From NCBI GenBank assembly GCA_948474755.1, contig CAOLHI010000389.1, positions 248,001 through 312,000 of the forward strand: a stretch of 64,000 nt of DNA, written 5' to 3'. The stretch is from Ctenosaura bakeri (taxonomy: Eukaryota; Chordata; Lepidosauria; Squamata; Iguanidae). This document shows, in pieces, positions 28,900 through 39,905 of this stretch. The first letter of the stretch is position 1; each line of letters begins with the position of its first letter. A program made the translations under genes and the position numbers. The notes beneath the pieces were generated by a model. That model was not told the DNA's origin and searched no databases. It saw nothing but the letters and a program-made list of their open reading frames with translations.

Positions 28900-31390
28900 G
28901 TGACAAGAGGCTATGCCATTGGTAGCAGTCGTGCTGGTACAGTCTCTCATGTCAGCTAGGCTTTTGCTGTAAAGTCAGACCAGACATGCTGAACAGTTAC
29001 TCGGTAGCAGCATTAGTGAGGGAATGACACTGGCAGAGAATCTCTTAAAGACAACAGCAGTGGCACCATAGCTAACACTTGTTAGTATTGTGCAGAAGAA
29101 GGCAATGGTAAACCATTTCTGAAGCCTTCTACCTTGAAAACCCTATGGTGAGACAGTCCAAAATGAAGCAAGAAATAGTGCCAGAAGATGAGACTCACAA
29201 GTCAAAAGGCACTCAACAAGCTTCTGGAGTATGGCAGAAGATAACCATGAGTAACACTGGGGCTAATGACACAACTGGACTCAAGATGAAAGAACAGTCA
29301 GCTGTTGACATGCTCAGAGGTGAAAGGAAAGTCCAAAGCTGGAGAATAGATATTACAGGAACATGGAATGTGAGAACCAATCAGGGGAAGCTAGACACGT
29401 AAAACAAGAAATGGAATTTGTAAGCATTGCAATTCTGGGGGTGAGCAAGCTAAAGTGGACAGGAATTGGACATCTTGAGTCAGATAATTATACAATGCTT
29501 TACTTAAGAAATGGAAATCTGAGAAGAAATTGGGTGGCATTAATAGTGAGGAGAGATGTAACAAAAGTAGTCAAAGGATATAATGCAATGTCTGATGCAA
29601 TAATATCAATAAGACTTCAGGGAAATCCATCAATATAACCATAATCTAAGTTTATGCTACAGCATAACAGAAAAAGAAGAAATTGAGAGATTTTGCACTG
29701 GAGTCCAAGAGGAAATTGATCACACACCAAAACAGGACTTGGTAATCATAGGCATTTGGAGCTCAAAAGTAGGAAACAGAACAGAACTAAACATTGTAAG
29801 AGAATTTGACTTAGGATCAAGAAATGAAACAGGAGACTGATTTTTGTGAGACCAGCTTTTTGCTCATTGCAAACACATTCTTCAGGCAACCAATAAGGTG
29901 ATTGTATACATGGACATCACCAGATGGCCAATATAGAAATCAGACTACATAATTGGAAGCTCCATCCTCTCTGCAAAAACAAAACCTGGATCAGGTTGTG
30001 GCACAGACCATGAACTACTAATAGCAAAAGTTAGAATGAAGCTAAAGAAGAACACTAAACAAACCATCATGCCAAAATACAACCTGAAGAACATCCCTGA
30101 AGAATTTAAAAATAATGTAAAAAATAGATATGCGCTGTTAATCCTAATTGATTGGCAGCCAGAAGAACTCTGGACTGAAGCCAAGGACATTGTGAAGGAA
30201 GAGTTTTTTTTTTAAAAGTCACTCTCTGCAGCTAAAAAGAAAAAAAATACCTCACTGGATGACAGTTAAGGACAGACAAGAATCAAAAGTAACAGGGGAC
30301 AGAAATAGGGTCAGAATCCTGAATGCAGTTGTTCAAAGATTTGTGCACAGGGACAAAGAGAACTACTGTAATAATCAAAGCAGAGAAACAGAAGATCATA
30401 ACAAAAAAAGGCAGAAGAAGAAGACTCTTCCACAAGTTCCAAGAATTCAAAGGGAAAATTAAACCAAGAATGGGATGCTCTGTGACCAGCAGAGGAACAT
30501 GCTGCATGAAGAAATAAAAAGCAAGAAACAATACACTGAAGAACTATATTAAAAAGAGAAGAAAGGATAACAGATTCATTCAAGGAAAAACCATTTCAAG
30601 GTGAACATACAATTTTGGAAAGTGAAGTGGAAGCTGCACTCAAAGCACTTCGGAGAAATAAATCACCAGGAACAGATGACATACCAATAGAACTGCTTCA
30701 AACAACAGAGACAGAATTCACCCAAATTCTAACTAAAATCTGTCAGCAAATATGGAAGACAAAAAGACTGGACCACAAACTAGAAAGGCTCAATATACAT
30801 CCCAGTCCCCAAAAAAGGGAATACCAGGAATTACAGTAGCCACAGAACCATTGCATTAATCTCCCATGCAAGAAAAGTGATGCTCAGAGTTCTGAAGAAA
30901 CCAGACAAGATCCTAAAATGTATAGATCGTTGAATACCAAAATCAGGATTGTCCATGCCCTTATATTTCCAATTTCTATGTATGGTTGAGAAAGCTGGAC
31001 AATGAGAAAAGCTTATAGGAAGAGAATCAATTCATTTGAAATGTGGTGCTGAAGGAGAATTCTGTGGATACCATGGGCTGTAAAAAAAAAGGGGGGGGAG
31101 TCCTGGAGCAAATCAAGCCTGAACTCTCCATAGAAGCCAAGATGACTAAACTTTGGAATATCATGAGAAGACATGATTCACTACAAAAGACAATAATGCT
31201 TGGCAAGGTAGAAAGCAGTAGGAAAAGAGGAGGACCCCATTAAAGGTGAATGGACTCAATCAATGAAACCATAGCTCTGAGTCTGTAAGACCTGAGCAGG
31301 GCTGTTGATGATAGGGTGACTTGGTGATCTCTCATTCATAGAGTCACCATAAGTCAAAGTCAACTTGATGACAGTTAACAACAAATTTTA
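28900..31390 (+). mobile_element. Bov-B (RTE-clade) LINE, decayed and internally deleted
   Basis: The endonuclease region is recognisable in several frames at 29340-29640: TGTWNVRTNQGKLDT, then ILGVSKLKWTGIGHLESDNY and RRNWVALIVRR, matching the Bov-B N-terminal endonuclease. An RT fragment (ALKALRRNKSPGTDDIPIEL) is at 30630-30690. The sequence then jumps at about 30840-30950 to the C-terminal block (MYG*ESWTMRKA ... FEMWCWRRILWIPW), so the catalytic RT core is missing. The 3' end near 31330-31385 carries the Bov-B tail (GAGTCACCATAAGTCAAAGT, then CAACTTGATG) that Sauria and 5S SINEs here resemble. Stops and frameshifts make it a dead copy. The 5' edge is approximate. Confidence 0.85.
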
Positions 31391-31911
31391 AACTTCAATT
31401 CCTTGAAAAACATGATGGCTTCCTCCATGTTGATTACTCTATTTATCCTCCCAGCAACCTTGTGTGGTAGGTAAATTAGGCTGAGGGTTACTATTTGGGA
31501 ATTGAACTTTACAGTGAATAGGGCTTCAAACTCATGTCTCTTAGATCCTAGTCCAGTGCCCTAACCATACTGTGCCATATGATACTGTGTTGTTATATGT
31601 GGGAAGATATCTTGCAGAGCTTTCAAGCAGAGTTGCCAATGTGAAAACTGGAAGTGACCTCTGTACCTTTAATGGTTGTGTAGAAGAAGAAATTCCAGTA
31701 GGTGTTGCTTATTATCTGGTTGCATGACAGGCAACACCTGATGAAATGCCTGCCTCTGCGTCACCATTAAAAGTACAGGAGCCATCTCCAGCGTTCAGTC
31801 TTGCAACCCTACTTTTATGGTTTCATTTATATTAATAGTTTTATAAATGATAATAAATTGCTAAATGGTTTATTAAAATACATGATTTAAAAGCCTTTTT
31901 TTCCATTTTAG

Positions 31912-32038
31912 ATATTAACGAATGTGAGGTTGGGAACCACACTTGCACCTTGCTGCAAACATGCTTCAATATTCAAGGGGGATACAAATGCCTAGACCCA
32001 GTAAGATGTGAAGAACCTTACCTCTTGATCAGTGAAAA
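31912..32038 (+). CDS. FBLN5: FBLN5 exon, EGF-like domain 6 and start of fibulin domain
   Basis: Encodes DINECEVGNHTC through LLQTCFNIQGGYKC to the RCEEPYLLISE segment that leads into the C-terminal fibulin-type module. The acceptor is a T-rich tract ending TTTTAG (AG at 31910-31911). The donor is a strong GTAAGT at 32039. The exon starts in phase 1 and ends in phase 2; its last two bases (AA) combine with the first base of the next exon to give an Asn codon. It resumes the reading frame after the 12 kb intron carrying the DIRS insertion, so the gene can still be spliced across it. Confidence 0.95.
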
Positions 32039-32098
32039 GTAAGTAATATCATAGAAGAATAAGAGGATTTTCCTTTTCCATGGGCAATGTGTTTCATA

Positions 32099-34615
32099 GA
32101 ATACAATTGAATCATTGAATCATAGAGTTGGAAGAGACCACAGGGGCCATCCAGTCCAACCCCCTGTCATGCAGGAACAAATACCAAAGCACACCCAACA
32201 GATGGCCATCCAGCTTCTGTTTAAAAACCTCCAAAGAAGGAGACTCCACCACACTCTGAGGCAGCATATTCCACTGCTGAACAGCTCTGACAGTCAGGAA
32301 GTTCTTCTTGAGGTTTAGGTGGAATCTTTTTTCCTGTAATTTTTATCGACTGCTCCCTGTCCTAGTCTCTGGAGCATTGGAAAACAAGCCTGTTCCCTCT
32401 TCAATATGACATTCTTTCAAATATTTAAACATGGCTATCATGTCCCCTCTTAACCTTCTTTTCTGCAGACTAAATATAACTAGCTCCCTAAGACGTTCCT
32501 CATAAGGCATGGCTTCCAGATCCTTCATCATTTTGGTCACCCTCCTCTGGACACATTCCAGCTTGTCAATATCCTTCTTGAAATGAGGTGCCCAGAACTG
32601 GACACAGTATTCCAGATGAGGTCTGCCCAAAGCAGAATAGAATGGTACTGTTACTTTCCTCAATCTGGACACCATATTCCTATTGACACAACCAAGAATT
32701 GTGTTGGTTTTGTTGGCTTCCACATCACACTGCTGACTTATGTTCAGCTTGTGGTTTACTAAGACGCCTAGATCCCTTTCACATGTACTGTTGTTCCAGT
32801 CAGATGTCACCCATCCTATATTTGTGCATTACATTTTTTTCTGCCCAAGTGTAGGACCTTACATTTCTGTCTGTTGAAATTCATTTTGTTAGCTTTGGCC
32901 CAGTTCTCCAATTGTTAAAATCATTTTGAATTTTGATCCTGTCCTTTGGGGTATTAGCAATCCCTCCCAATTTGGTATCATTTGAAAATTTGATCAACAT
33001 ACCCTCTATTCCTTCATTCAAGTCATTGATAAAGATGTTGAATAGCTGTGGCAACACACTAGTCACTTCTCTCCAGGATGAAGAGAAACCATTGGTGAGC
33101 ACCCTTTGGATTTGGTCAGTCAACCAATTACAAATCCACCTAACAGTAGCAGTGTCTAGCTCACATTTTAGTAGATTCTTTGCAAGAATATCATGGGGAA
33201 GTTTATCAAAGGCCTTACTGAAATCAAGATATGCTACATACACAGCATTCCCTTTGTCTATCAAACTTGTAATTCTATCATAAAAACAGATAAGACCAGT
33301 CTAGCATGACTTGTTTTTGAGAAACCCATGTTGACTTTTAGTGATCACAGCATTGCTTTGTAAGTAATTACAAGTTCTCTGTTTAATTATTTGCTCTAGA
33401 ATCTTTCCGGGTATTGAAATCAGGCTGACTGGATGATCATTATTTGGGTCCTCCCCCCCCCCACATTTGAAGATGGAGACAACATTTGCCCTACTAGGAC
33501 TTATCTTCTCCAAAAATTCTCAAAGATTATTGCCAGTAGTTCTGAAATTACTTCTGCCAGTTCTTTTAATATCCTTGGATGTAGTTCATCTGGCCCTGGA
33601 GACTTGAATGCATTTAGAGTAGCCAGGTATCCCTGTACTACTTCCCTACCTATTCTGTGCTGCATTTCCCCCACTTCCCCACTTGCTCCCTACCACCCAG
33701 GTTGAGTACTTTTTTCCTTTGGGGAGAAAACTGAGGCAAAGTAGGTATTGAGTAGTTCTGCCTTTTCTCTGCCCCCTGTTAGTACTTGGCCATCTTCTCC
33801 ATGCAGCAAACTCTATCATTTCCTTGTTTTAACTTTTGCTGCAGACATGTGTAAAGAAGACCCTTTTTATTTTATTTTTTTAATCTCTCTGGCAAGCCTG
33901 AGTTCATTCTGTGCTTTTGCTTTTTTGACTTTCCTCCTACATATCCTAGCTATTTGTTCCAATTTCTCTTTTAACATTTAGCTCAGTTGAGAATTCCTTA
34001 GTCACCCATTCTGTTTCTTTAGACACTTCCCATTTTTCCTCCTTAATGGAACAGATTTAAATTGTGCCTTCAGTATCTCACTTTTAAGAAACTCATATCC
34101 ATCATGAACTCCATTCTCTTTCAGTATTCTTGACCACAGAATTTCAGCCAGTAATTCCCTAAGTTTACAGAAACCAGTTTCCTTAAAGTCTAGAATTTGT
34201 GTCTGGCTACACTTGGCTTCCCCTTCCCACTGAATAACAAATGCCAGTAGAACATGGTCACTCCCACCTAAGGATCCTGCCACTTCCACCCCATTAACAA
34301 GGTCATCAGGTCAAGTTTAGGATCAGATCTAAAATAGCTGAACCTCTTGCCCTTTTCACCTTCTGGACAATCAAATTATCTGTAAGACAAGTGACGAATT
34401 TGTTGGACCTTATGCTCTTGGCAGAGTTTGACTGCCAACATATATCAGGATAGTTGCATCTCTCCTTTTTGAATATGTGGTCATCTCCTCCAAGAATCAT
34501 CCAAATCCTCAGGCTGGCTTGGGGGTCTGTAGTAGACTCCCAGAATAACATCCTTATTGTTTCTTACCCCTTTAATTATTACCCGAATGTTCTCAACTTG
34601 GCTCTTTCAATGGGG
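32099..34615 (-). mobile_element. CR1 LINE, antisense, 5'-truncated pseudogene
   Basis: Reads from about 34615 to 32099 on the minus strand. An endonuclease remnant (NNKDVILGVYYRPP-like; FVTCLTDNLIVQKVKRARG) leads to an RT with [11 protein letters not shown] at 33301-33360, AVYVAYLDFSKAFDKLPHDI at 33180-33264, and a C-terminal block ([15 protein letters not shown] ... [20 protein letters not shown]). The RT active-site box reads FSND where active CR1 has FADD. The frame is broken in several places. The 3' end has the CR1 signature next to 32104-32160 (complement of CCATCTGTTGG ... CTTCCAACTCTATGATTC). It sits in the FBLN5 intron after the EGF6 exon. Confidence 0.9.
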
Positions 34616-34901
34616 TAGTGAAATCTGATGTGCTTATTGGATACTTACTGGATTGTAACAGTTGCTGCTGGGCTTATGTTACACAGTTGAGAAGCATCAA
34701 CCATCACTGCACAACAGCCTTTGTGAACTCTGATGCTCAAAATTATACTGCATTGATCATTTACAAATTCTCAGTCAAGCAAATCAAAGTTGATGGCCAA
34801 GCAAAGTGGAAGTGGGTATGTGCATGTGAGGTTTATGCTAAGAGAACAGATAGCCTGCCAGATAGCCTGAATCCTTAAACAGCAAAAATATTATTTTTAC
34901 T

Positions 34902-34931
34902 ACTACTGTTGCTGCTGCTGCTGCTGTTGTT
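34902..34931 (+). repeat. (CTG)n/(TTG)n microsatellite
   Basis: CTACTACTGTTGCTGCTGCTGC run, imperfect triplet repeat; no coding context. Confidence 0.85.
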
Positions 34932-34954
34932 ATCCTCCCATTAAAAACATACAA

Positions 34955-35409
34955 AAAAGGATATAGAACCTCCACAAAAGTGGAAAAACTTCAAATAACT
35001 TCCATCCCAGCTCCCCCCGGCCTCCCTCCGTTCTCTTTCCTTTTGCTGTGGCGTGTGAAATTTCCTTCTCCACACCGGGGCCAAGACAATGGAATAGGAG
35101 GCAGGAGCTCTGGGGGAAGAAGGTATGTGTCTGCCTTCCCCCCAGTTCACTTGCCTTGGTGCATGTTCTCCGTGCTAGGACACAATGCAAGGGAATGAGA
35201 GGGGGAGCACTGGAGGCAGAGAAGGAATGCGCTCATATCTTCTCCTCCTCCCTCCTCATTCCCTTTCCTTTTGCCCGGACACGCTTGCCTTCCTCCATAC
35301 CTGGCAAAATGCAAGGGAATGGGAGAAGGAGAATGGGGGACATACGGGCATCTGGTGAATAATCAGATTCATGAAGGTCAAACCCATGAATGTGGAGGGA
35401 AGACTGTAC
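34955..35409. repeat. Tigger-like MITE, divergent copy
   Basis: Right end GGTCAAACCCATGAATGTGG, AGGGAAGACTGTA; left part CAAAAGTGGAAAAACTTCAA. The interior is composed of GGGAATGAGAGGGGGAG-type blocks like the 13860 copy. It abuts an L2-like fragment. Confidence 0.6.
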
Positions 35410-35748
35410 AGCACTTTGTTGCCTGTCCTTTAAAAACTTTCTCAGCCAGAATAAAAAGGCTTTAGCCTGGCAGTGGAAGGACAACAAGGAAGCAGCCTTT
35501 TTGGCCTCCCTGGGAAGGCAGTTCCAGAGTCTAGGGACAACCATTGAGAAGGACCTCTCTTGCGTCCCAACCAACTGTGCTTGCAATGGTGGTGGGACTG
35601 AGAGAAGAGCCTCTTCCGATGATCTCCAGGCCTGTGCAGGCTCATTCAGGAAGAAACTGTCTGCTAGGTAGCCTGAACCTAATGCATATAGGGCTTTATA
35701 GGTCATAGTCAGCACTGAATTGTGTCCAGAAACAAACTGGCATTAAAC
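35410..35748 (-). mobile_element. L2/CR1-like LINE C-terminal fragment, antisense
   Basis: The minus-strand reading preserves a nearly open C-terminal RT region: MTYKALYALGSGYLAD, a variable loop, then ERSFSMVVPRLWNCLPREA and FHCQAKAFLFWLRKF. This matches the terminal region of L2-type LINEs common in squamates (YLKDLL ... RAFSVAAPRLWNSLP). The 3' end of the LINE is missing where it meets a MITE at 35409. Confidence 0.65.
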
Positions 35749-35925
35749 ATTAAACCATTCCTCTTATAAGGTTAAACAACACCCATTTAAAAATGTTGTT
35801 GTTGCTGTTGTTCTTATCTTCATAAATACTTTAAAATCATTTCCAATTGATGGTGGCCTTAAGACAAGATGTGTTGAGAGGGAGTTTGTCATTGCCACTA
35901 CACCATACCGATTGTCTCCATATTT

Positions 35926-35949
35926 ATATAAATAAATAAATAAATAAAT
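35926..35949 (+). repeat. (AAAT)n microsatellite
   Basis: About six AAAT units following a (TAT)-rich stretch, probably the tail of an eroded SINE whose head may lie at 35790-35910 (CATTTCCAATTGATGGTGGC, a Sauria-tail complement). Confidence 0.8.
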
Positions 35950-37015
35950 TAGAGGTAGTATATAACATTAAACTCCTAAAAGGAAGTAGTCCACACCGCA
36001 CCCCACACCTGTTAACTATAAATACTCACAAGCCCTGGATATAAAAGTCATGGACTGGAGACATTTGTGGACTGTTAGGTTATGTTTCTCCAAACATTGT
36101 AAAGTTTCTCTGAAGGAAGAATGTCTGGAAACCAAACAAACAAACCATCCCTTTTAAACTATACTTTTAAAAAAACATATTTAAAGAGAAAAGATCATGA
36201 TAGAGTGTTATAGTTCTCCTAAAAGTATTCTTAACCACAGGGGAGCCAAATCCAAACTGATGTTTAACCCCTTAACGATGTTCAGTATGAAAATTCATTC
36301 AGCATTCTGGTATAGCAGTAATGTGTCACTGTCAGATCAACTGTATTTATATGAATAGATTCTGTCAGTGACTAGGAACTTAAAGTCACAGTAATCATGA
36401 GAGTGATCAATAAAATGCTCATTAATTATATATCAAGGTTTTGTTCCAAACAATGCATTTTAAGACACTTAGGAATTGGAAGAATAAATGATGTGTGTGC
36501 ATTAGTTTAGATCAGATAAACTGTGGAATATAATCTGATTTGAGATGCAATAATATTTATCATAAACTTGTTAATTAAGGGATGAATGACTTCACAGATT
36601 TATTGAGCATCCTTTGTGTAATGTAATAGGAGATGTACTATTGTAAAAAGTGTAAGTACAGAAGAAAACAGGCAATGTAAAATATTGTGACATTTTATAT
36701 TTATGATATTTTTATATTTCCTGTTAGGCAGGTCCTTTGAGCAATGTGTACAACTTACAAATCAAATATACAAAATAAAAATAGGAATAGACTTGAAATA
36801 AAAGCAGTACAACTGGCATAAAACCTACCTATCTCAACACAAAACTGGCACAGAAATTGACTCAATATCATTATATGATGATGTGGACTCACCTCTGAAA
36901 GCATATGGCATAATAAAATTGCTAATATTTAACAGTGCAATCCTACAATATCTTTTCAGAAGTACGTTCTACAGAATTCAGTGGACTTTATGTTAAATAA
37001 CTATGTACAGCATCT

Positions 37016-37133
37016 TTCCCCAACGTGGTGCCCTTGAGATGTGTTTGACTACACCTCCCATCTACTGTGAGCTGTGATGATGGGAGTCACAATGTCACAC
37101 ATCAAGTAGGCATTAGGTAGGGGAACGCTTAGG
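37016..37133. repeat. Palindromic 'GACTACACCTCCCAT' MITE
   Basis: CCCCAACGTGGTGCCCTTGA, GATGTGTTTGACTACACCTC, CATC, then the inverted GATGATGGGAGTCACAATGT. Lies 70 bp upstream of the first fibulin-domain exon. Confidence 0.65.
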
Positions 37134-37204
37134 TATAGGATTGCAGTTAAAGGTGCCACAGAACTTTGTTGTTAATGACAACGATGATGATTTTGTTTTG
37201 TCAG

Positions 37205-37397
37205 TCACTGTATGTGTCCAGCAGAGAATCCTGGTTGTAGAGATCAGCCATTCACCATCTTGTATAGAGACATGGATGTGTCAGGACGAACAGTGCCCTC
37301 TGATATATTTCAAATGCAAGCTACTTCCCGCTACCCTGGTGCTTATTACATCTTCCAGATCAAATCTGGAAATGAAGGCAGAGAATTCTACATGCGG
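37205..37397 (+). CDS. FBLN5: FBLN5 exon, C-terminal fibulin domain (first part)
   Basis: Encodes HCMCPAENPGCRDQPFTILY, then RDMDVSGRTVPSDIFQMQ, and on to the NEGREFYMR segment of the fibulin-type module. This module takes part in LOXL1 and elastin interactions in characterised orthologs. It is nearly identical to human fibulin-5 but lacks one of two adjacent Val residues (MDVSGR against MDVVSGR). The acceptor ends TTTTGTCAG before 37205 and the donor is GTGAGT at 37398. The exon ends in phase 0 and joins the terminal exon in frame. Confidence 0.96.
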
Positions 37398-38042
37398 GTG
37401 AGTGTGAATAGGGACAGAATCTTGCACTGAATTAATTTACTTATTATTTAAGGACAAACTTTCTTTTTAAAATCAAGCTGCGAGCAAGTGATGTGTCACT
37501 TAGCCCTTCGGTAGCCAAACAGCTCGTACAATTTTCATGATGTACATGTGCAGTACAGCTTGCAAATAAATAAAAACAAATAGCTTTCAGCCCTTTATTA
37601 CGGCTGGCTGGCTGTACATCATCATGTGCATGACTACTCAGTCCTATTAAGTTCCAGGTTAGTGTATAGGATTACAGCCCAAGTCAATTATGTATGGTAT
37701 ACTGAAGGTCTGGTGGCAGCGATGTGGCAGCAGCTTTCTTAGGTGATCACTGAGGGATCGTTTTTGCTTGCCATGGGCAGTTAGGTAAATAATTTTTGAA
37801 AAAAACTGCACTGAAGCCTTAGAGTTCAAGAGCCCTGTTGAGACACTCAAAAGTTCTATTGCACTTTCCCTGAATACCTTTTAATTCATGTCTGTGTGAT
37901 CAGATAGGACAAATGATGACTGACTGCTCCAAAATCAGGAAATCAGGCCACATGGAAGCTTGTATCATCGTTAGAGAGATGGTTCTTAATCCATTAATTT
38001 GGAAATGTAGTCGACATTATGATCCTGATGATGAAATCTAAG

Positions 38043-38196
38043 GCCATTTCCACACTAGACTGTTATAGCGCTATTATTCCACTCTCAACATCCTATGGAA
38101 TCCTGGGGTTTGCAGTTTCGAGAGGGGCCGGCCCAGGATTCCATAGGATATTGAAAGTGGAATAATAGCGCTATAACAGTCTAATGCGGAAATGGT
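38043..38196. repeat. Palindromic MITE (GCCATTTC family), shortest and cleanest
   Basis: GCCATTTCCACACTAGACTG to CAGTCTAATGCGGAAATGGT, 154 bp, nearly perfect palindrome (arms about 70 bp). Flanked by CTAAG at 38038-38042 and 38197-38201. Lies 220 bp before the terminal FBLN5 exon. Confidence 0.88.
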
Positions 38197-38419
38197 CTAA
38201 GACACAACAGAAAACAACCTGTATCTAATTTGATTATTAAACATAAACCTTTAATAAAGAGATTTTTAATCATTTCCACAGCTATCAAAAAAAAACACCC
38301 CTCTGTCTATGAACATTTGGATACTATCAAATAGTTCTTAGCCAACCCTCAAAGATGTATTTCAGTGACTATGCTGTATGTGGAGAACCTCAATCTCTTT
38401 TTTATATATTTCCATATAG

Positions 38420-38581
38420 CAAACTGGACCTATCAGTGCCACACTAGTGATGACTCGTCCTCTGAAGGGGCCCCGTGAGATTCAGTTGGACCTGGAGATG
38501 GTCACTGTTAACACTGTCATCAACTTCAGAGGAAGTTCTGTCATTCGGCTGAGGATATATGTGTCACAATATCCCTTTTAA
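38420..38581 (+). CDS. FBLN5: FBLN5 terminal coding exon with stop
   Basis: Encodes QTGPISATLVMTRPLKGPRE through VTVNTVINFRGSSVIRLRIY to the C-terminal VSQYPF, then TAA. This is the end of fibulin-5; the C-terminus is invariant compared with the mammalian protein as I know it. The acceptor is TTTCCATATAG (AG at 38418-38419). The exon continues into the 3' UTR. Confidence 0.97.
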   Translation, partial: QTGPISATLVMTRPLKGPREIQLDLEMVTVNTVINFRGSSVIRLRIYVSQYPF

Positions 38582-39460
38582 ACCATAGAGTCTCGTTGCT
38601 TTCTTAAAAAAGAAAGAAAAGAAAGAAAAAAATAACATTTGAAAAGGACATCATCCCTTTTCTGCCAGAACTTTCTTCTCAGGAGTCAGTGCATCTAATA
38701 ACTCAACGTGAAATCAGTATTAAAAGTTGTCATAATGGCTCATGTTACAGTGATGGGCCAGGAGTCCTCAAGGTTTGAAGCCGTCTGAGCTTTTAATTCT
38801 CGATGGATTTCTTAGCAATTTTTTTATTTAGTTTTCATTGATCATGTGCTCTTATGAAGCTGTTGTCTTGCTTTCCAAACACTTTTAGGGTGTGATTATA
38901 AGCATAAGAAACTGTGAAGCTCTCCAACTTTATAACAGCAATGCTGCTTAGCAGAAAAACACCAGGAGAACCATGAAAAAAGCTAGCTTTGGCTGTCTGT
39001 TCTTTTCCCTTCCTTTTCAAAAAGGCTTAGCAAATGCAACATCTGTGAAATTAGGAAAGCATCAGCAACTCTTTAATCCCCCAAATCATTGGCTGTAATC
39101 CATAGAACCAAGACATACCTAAGAGGACTTTGGCCTTTTGCTTCTTGAACACTATCTACCTGTGCAATAAGGACTTACATGTCTTTAAAATGGAAAAAGT
39201 TTGTAATATGGTGCAGCTCTGATACTCAAATTTAAAAATGAAACAGCAGCAACCTACCAGCTCATTGGTTACACATTAAGTAGCTCTTTGGAGTCATTAA
39301 TTTCTGAGGGGGAGATCAATGGGAAGTACATTGAACATATTTGTAAAATTTATAAGGCTTGATTATCCATTTATATTTCAGGCTCCCACATGGCAGCCTG
39401 CAGTTAGATAAGATGCATTATTATAGTGTATGAAAATAAACACAGGCACACAGGTCACAT
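38582..39460 (+). other. FBLN5: FBLN5 3' untranslated region (probable)
   Basis: AT-rich, unique-looking sequence directly after the FBLN5 stop codon. The best nearby poly(A) signal is AATAAA at 39435-39440, which gives a 3' UTR of roughly 870 nt. A later AATAAA at 43746-43751 could serve a longer form but is over 5 kb from the stop. The end point is inferred from the signal alone. A purine-rich GAAA run lies at about 38607-38630. Confidence 0.65.
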
Positions 39461-39555
39461 TTCAACCACTCGTATACATGCTCGGCATTCAGAGCACTTT
39501 TTTGTTCTCTTCTGTGAGTAGGAAAAGCTGTAAATATGAAAAAAGATAATCAAGA

Positions 39556-39905
39556 ATATGACATAGCTCAGTCGTAAAACACATGGTAAGTAGAGTCCTA
39601 ATACAGTTCCCAGCATCTCTAGTTATAGGAGAGGATATTTAGCCCTGCAGAAGTTCTGGACTACAGTTCCAGAGCCTCTTACGATTAGCCACATTGGGGT
39701 GAGCTGGTGGGAATTATAAGCCAAAGCATCTGGAAGACCAAAGGTTCCCCCCTGCCCTGGCTTGGGTAAGGAGAATTAAAGGAAATAGTCTAAGGGCTCT
39801 ATCTAATGCCCTGGAAAGCCACTGCAAACAGAAGTAGACAACTATGTCCTAGATAGGCCAATGTTCTGACTTAATATAAGACAGCTTTGTAAGTTCAATT
39901 CTTCA
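39556..39905 (+). mobile_element. tRNA-related SINE, decayed, with an inserted MITE
   Basis: Head CATAGCTCAGTCGTAAAACAC (tRNA-like A box) with GTTCCCAGCATCTCTAG, and a distal part at 39780-39895 (CTAGATAGGCCAATGTTCTG, ACTTAATATAAGACAGC) that fits the reptile SINE ending ...CTGACTCAGTATAAGGCAGC. The two are separated by a 'GGACTACAGTTCC' palindromic repeat. Diverged. Confidence 0.6.
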
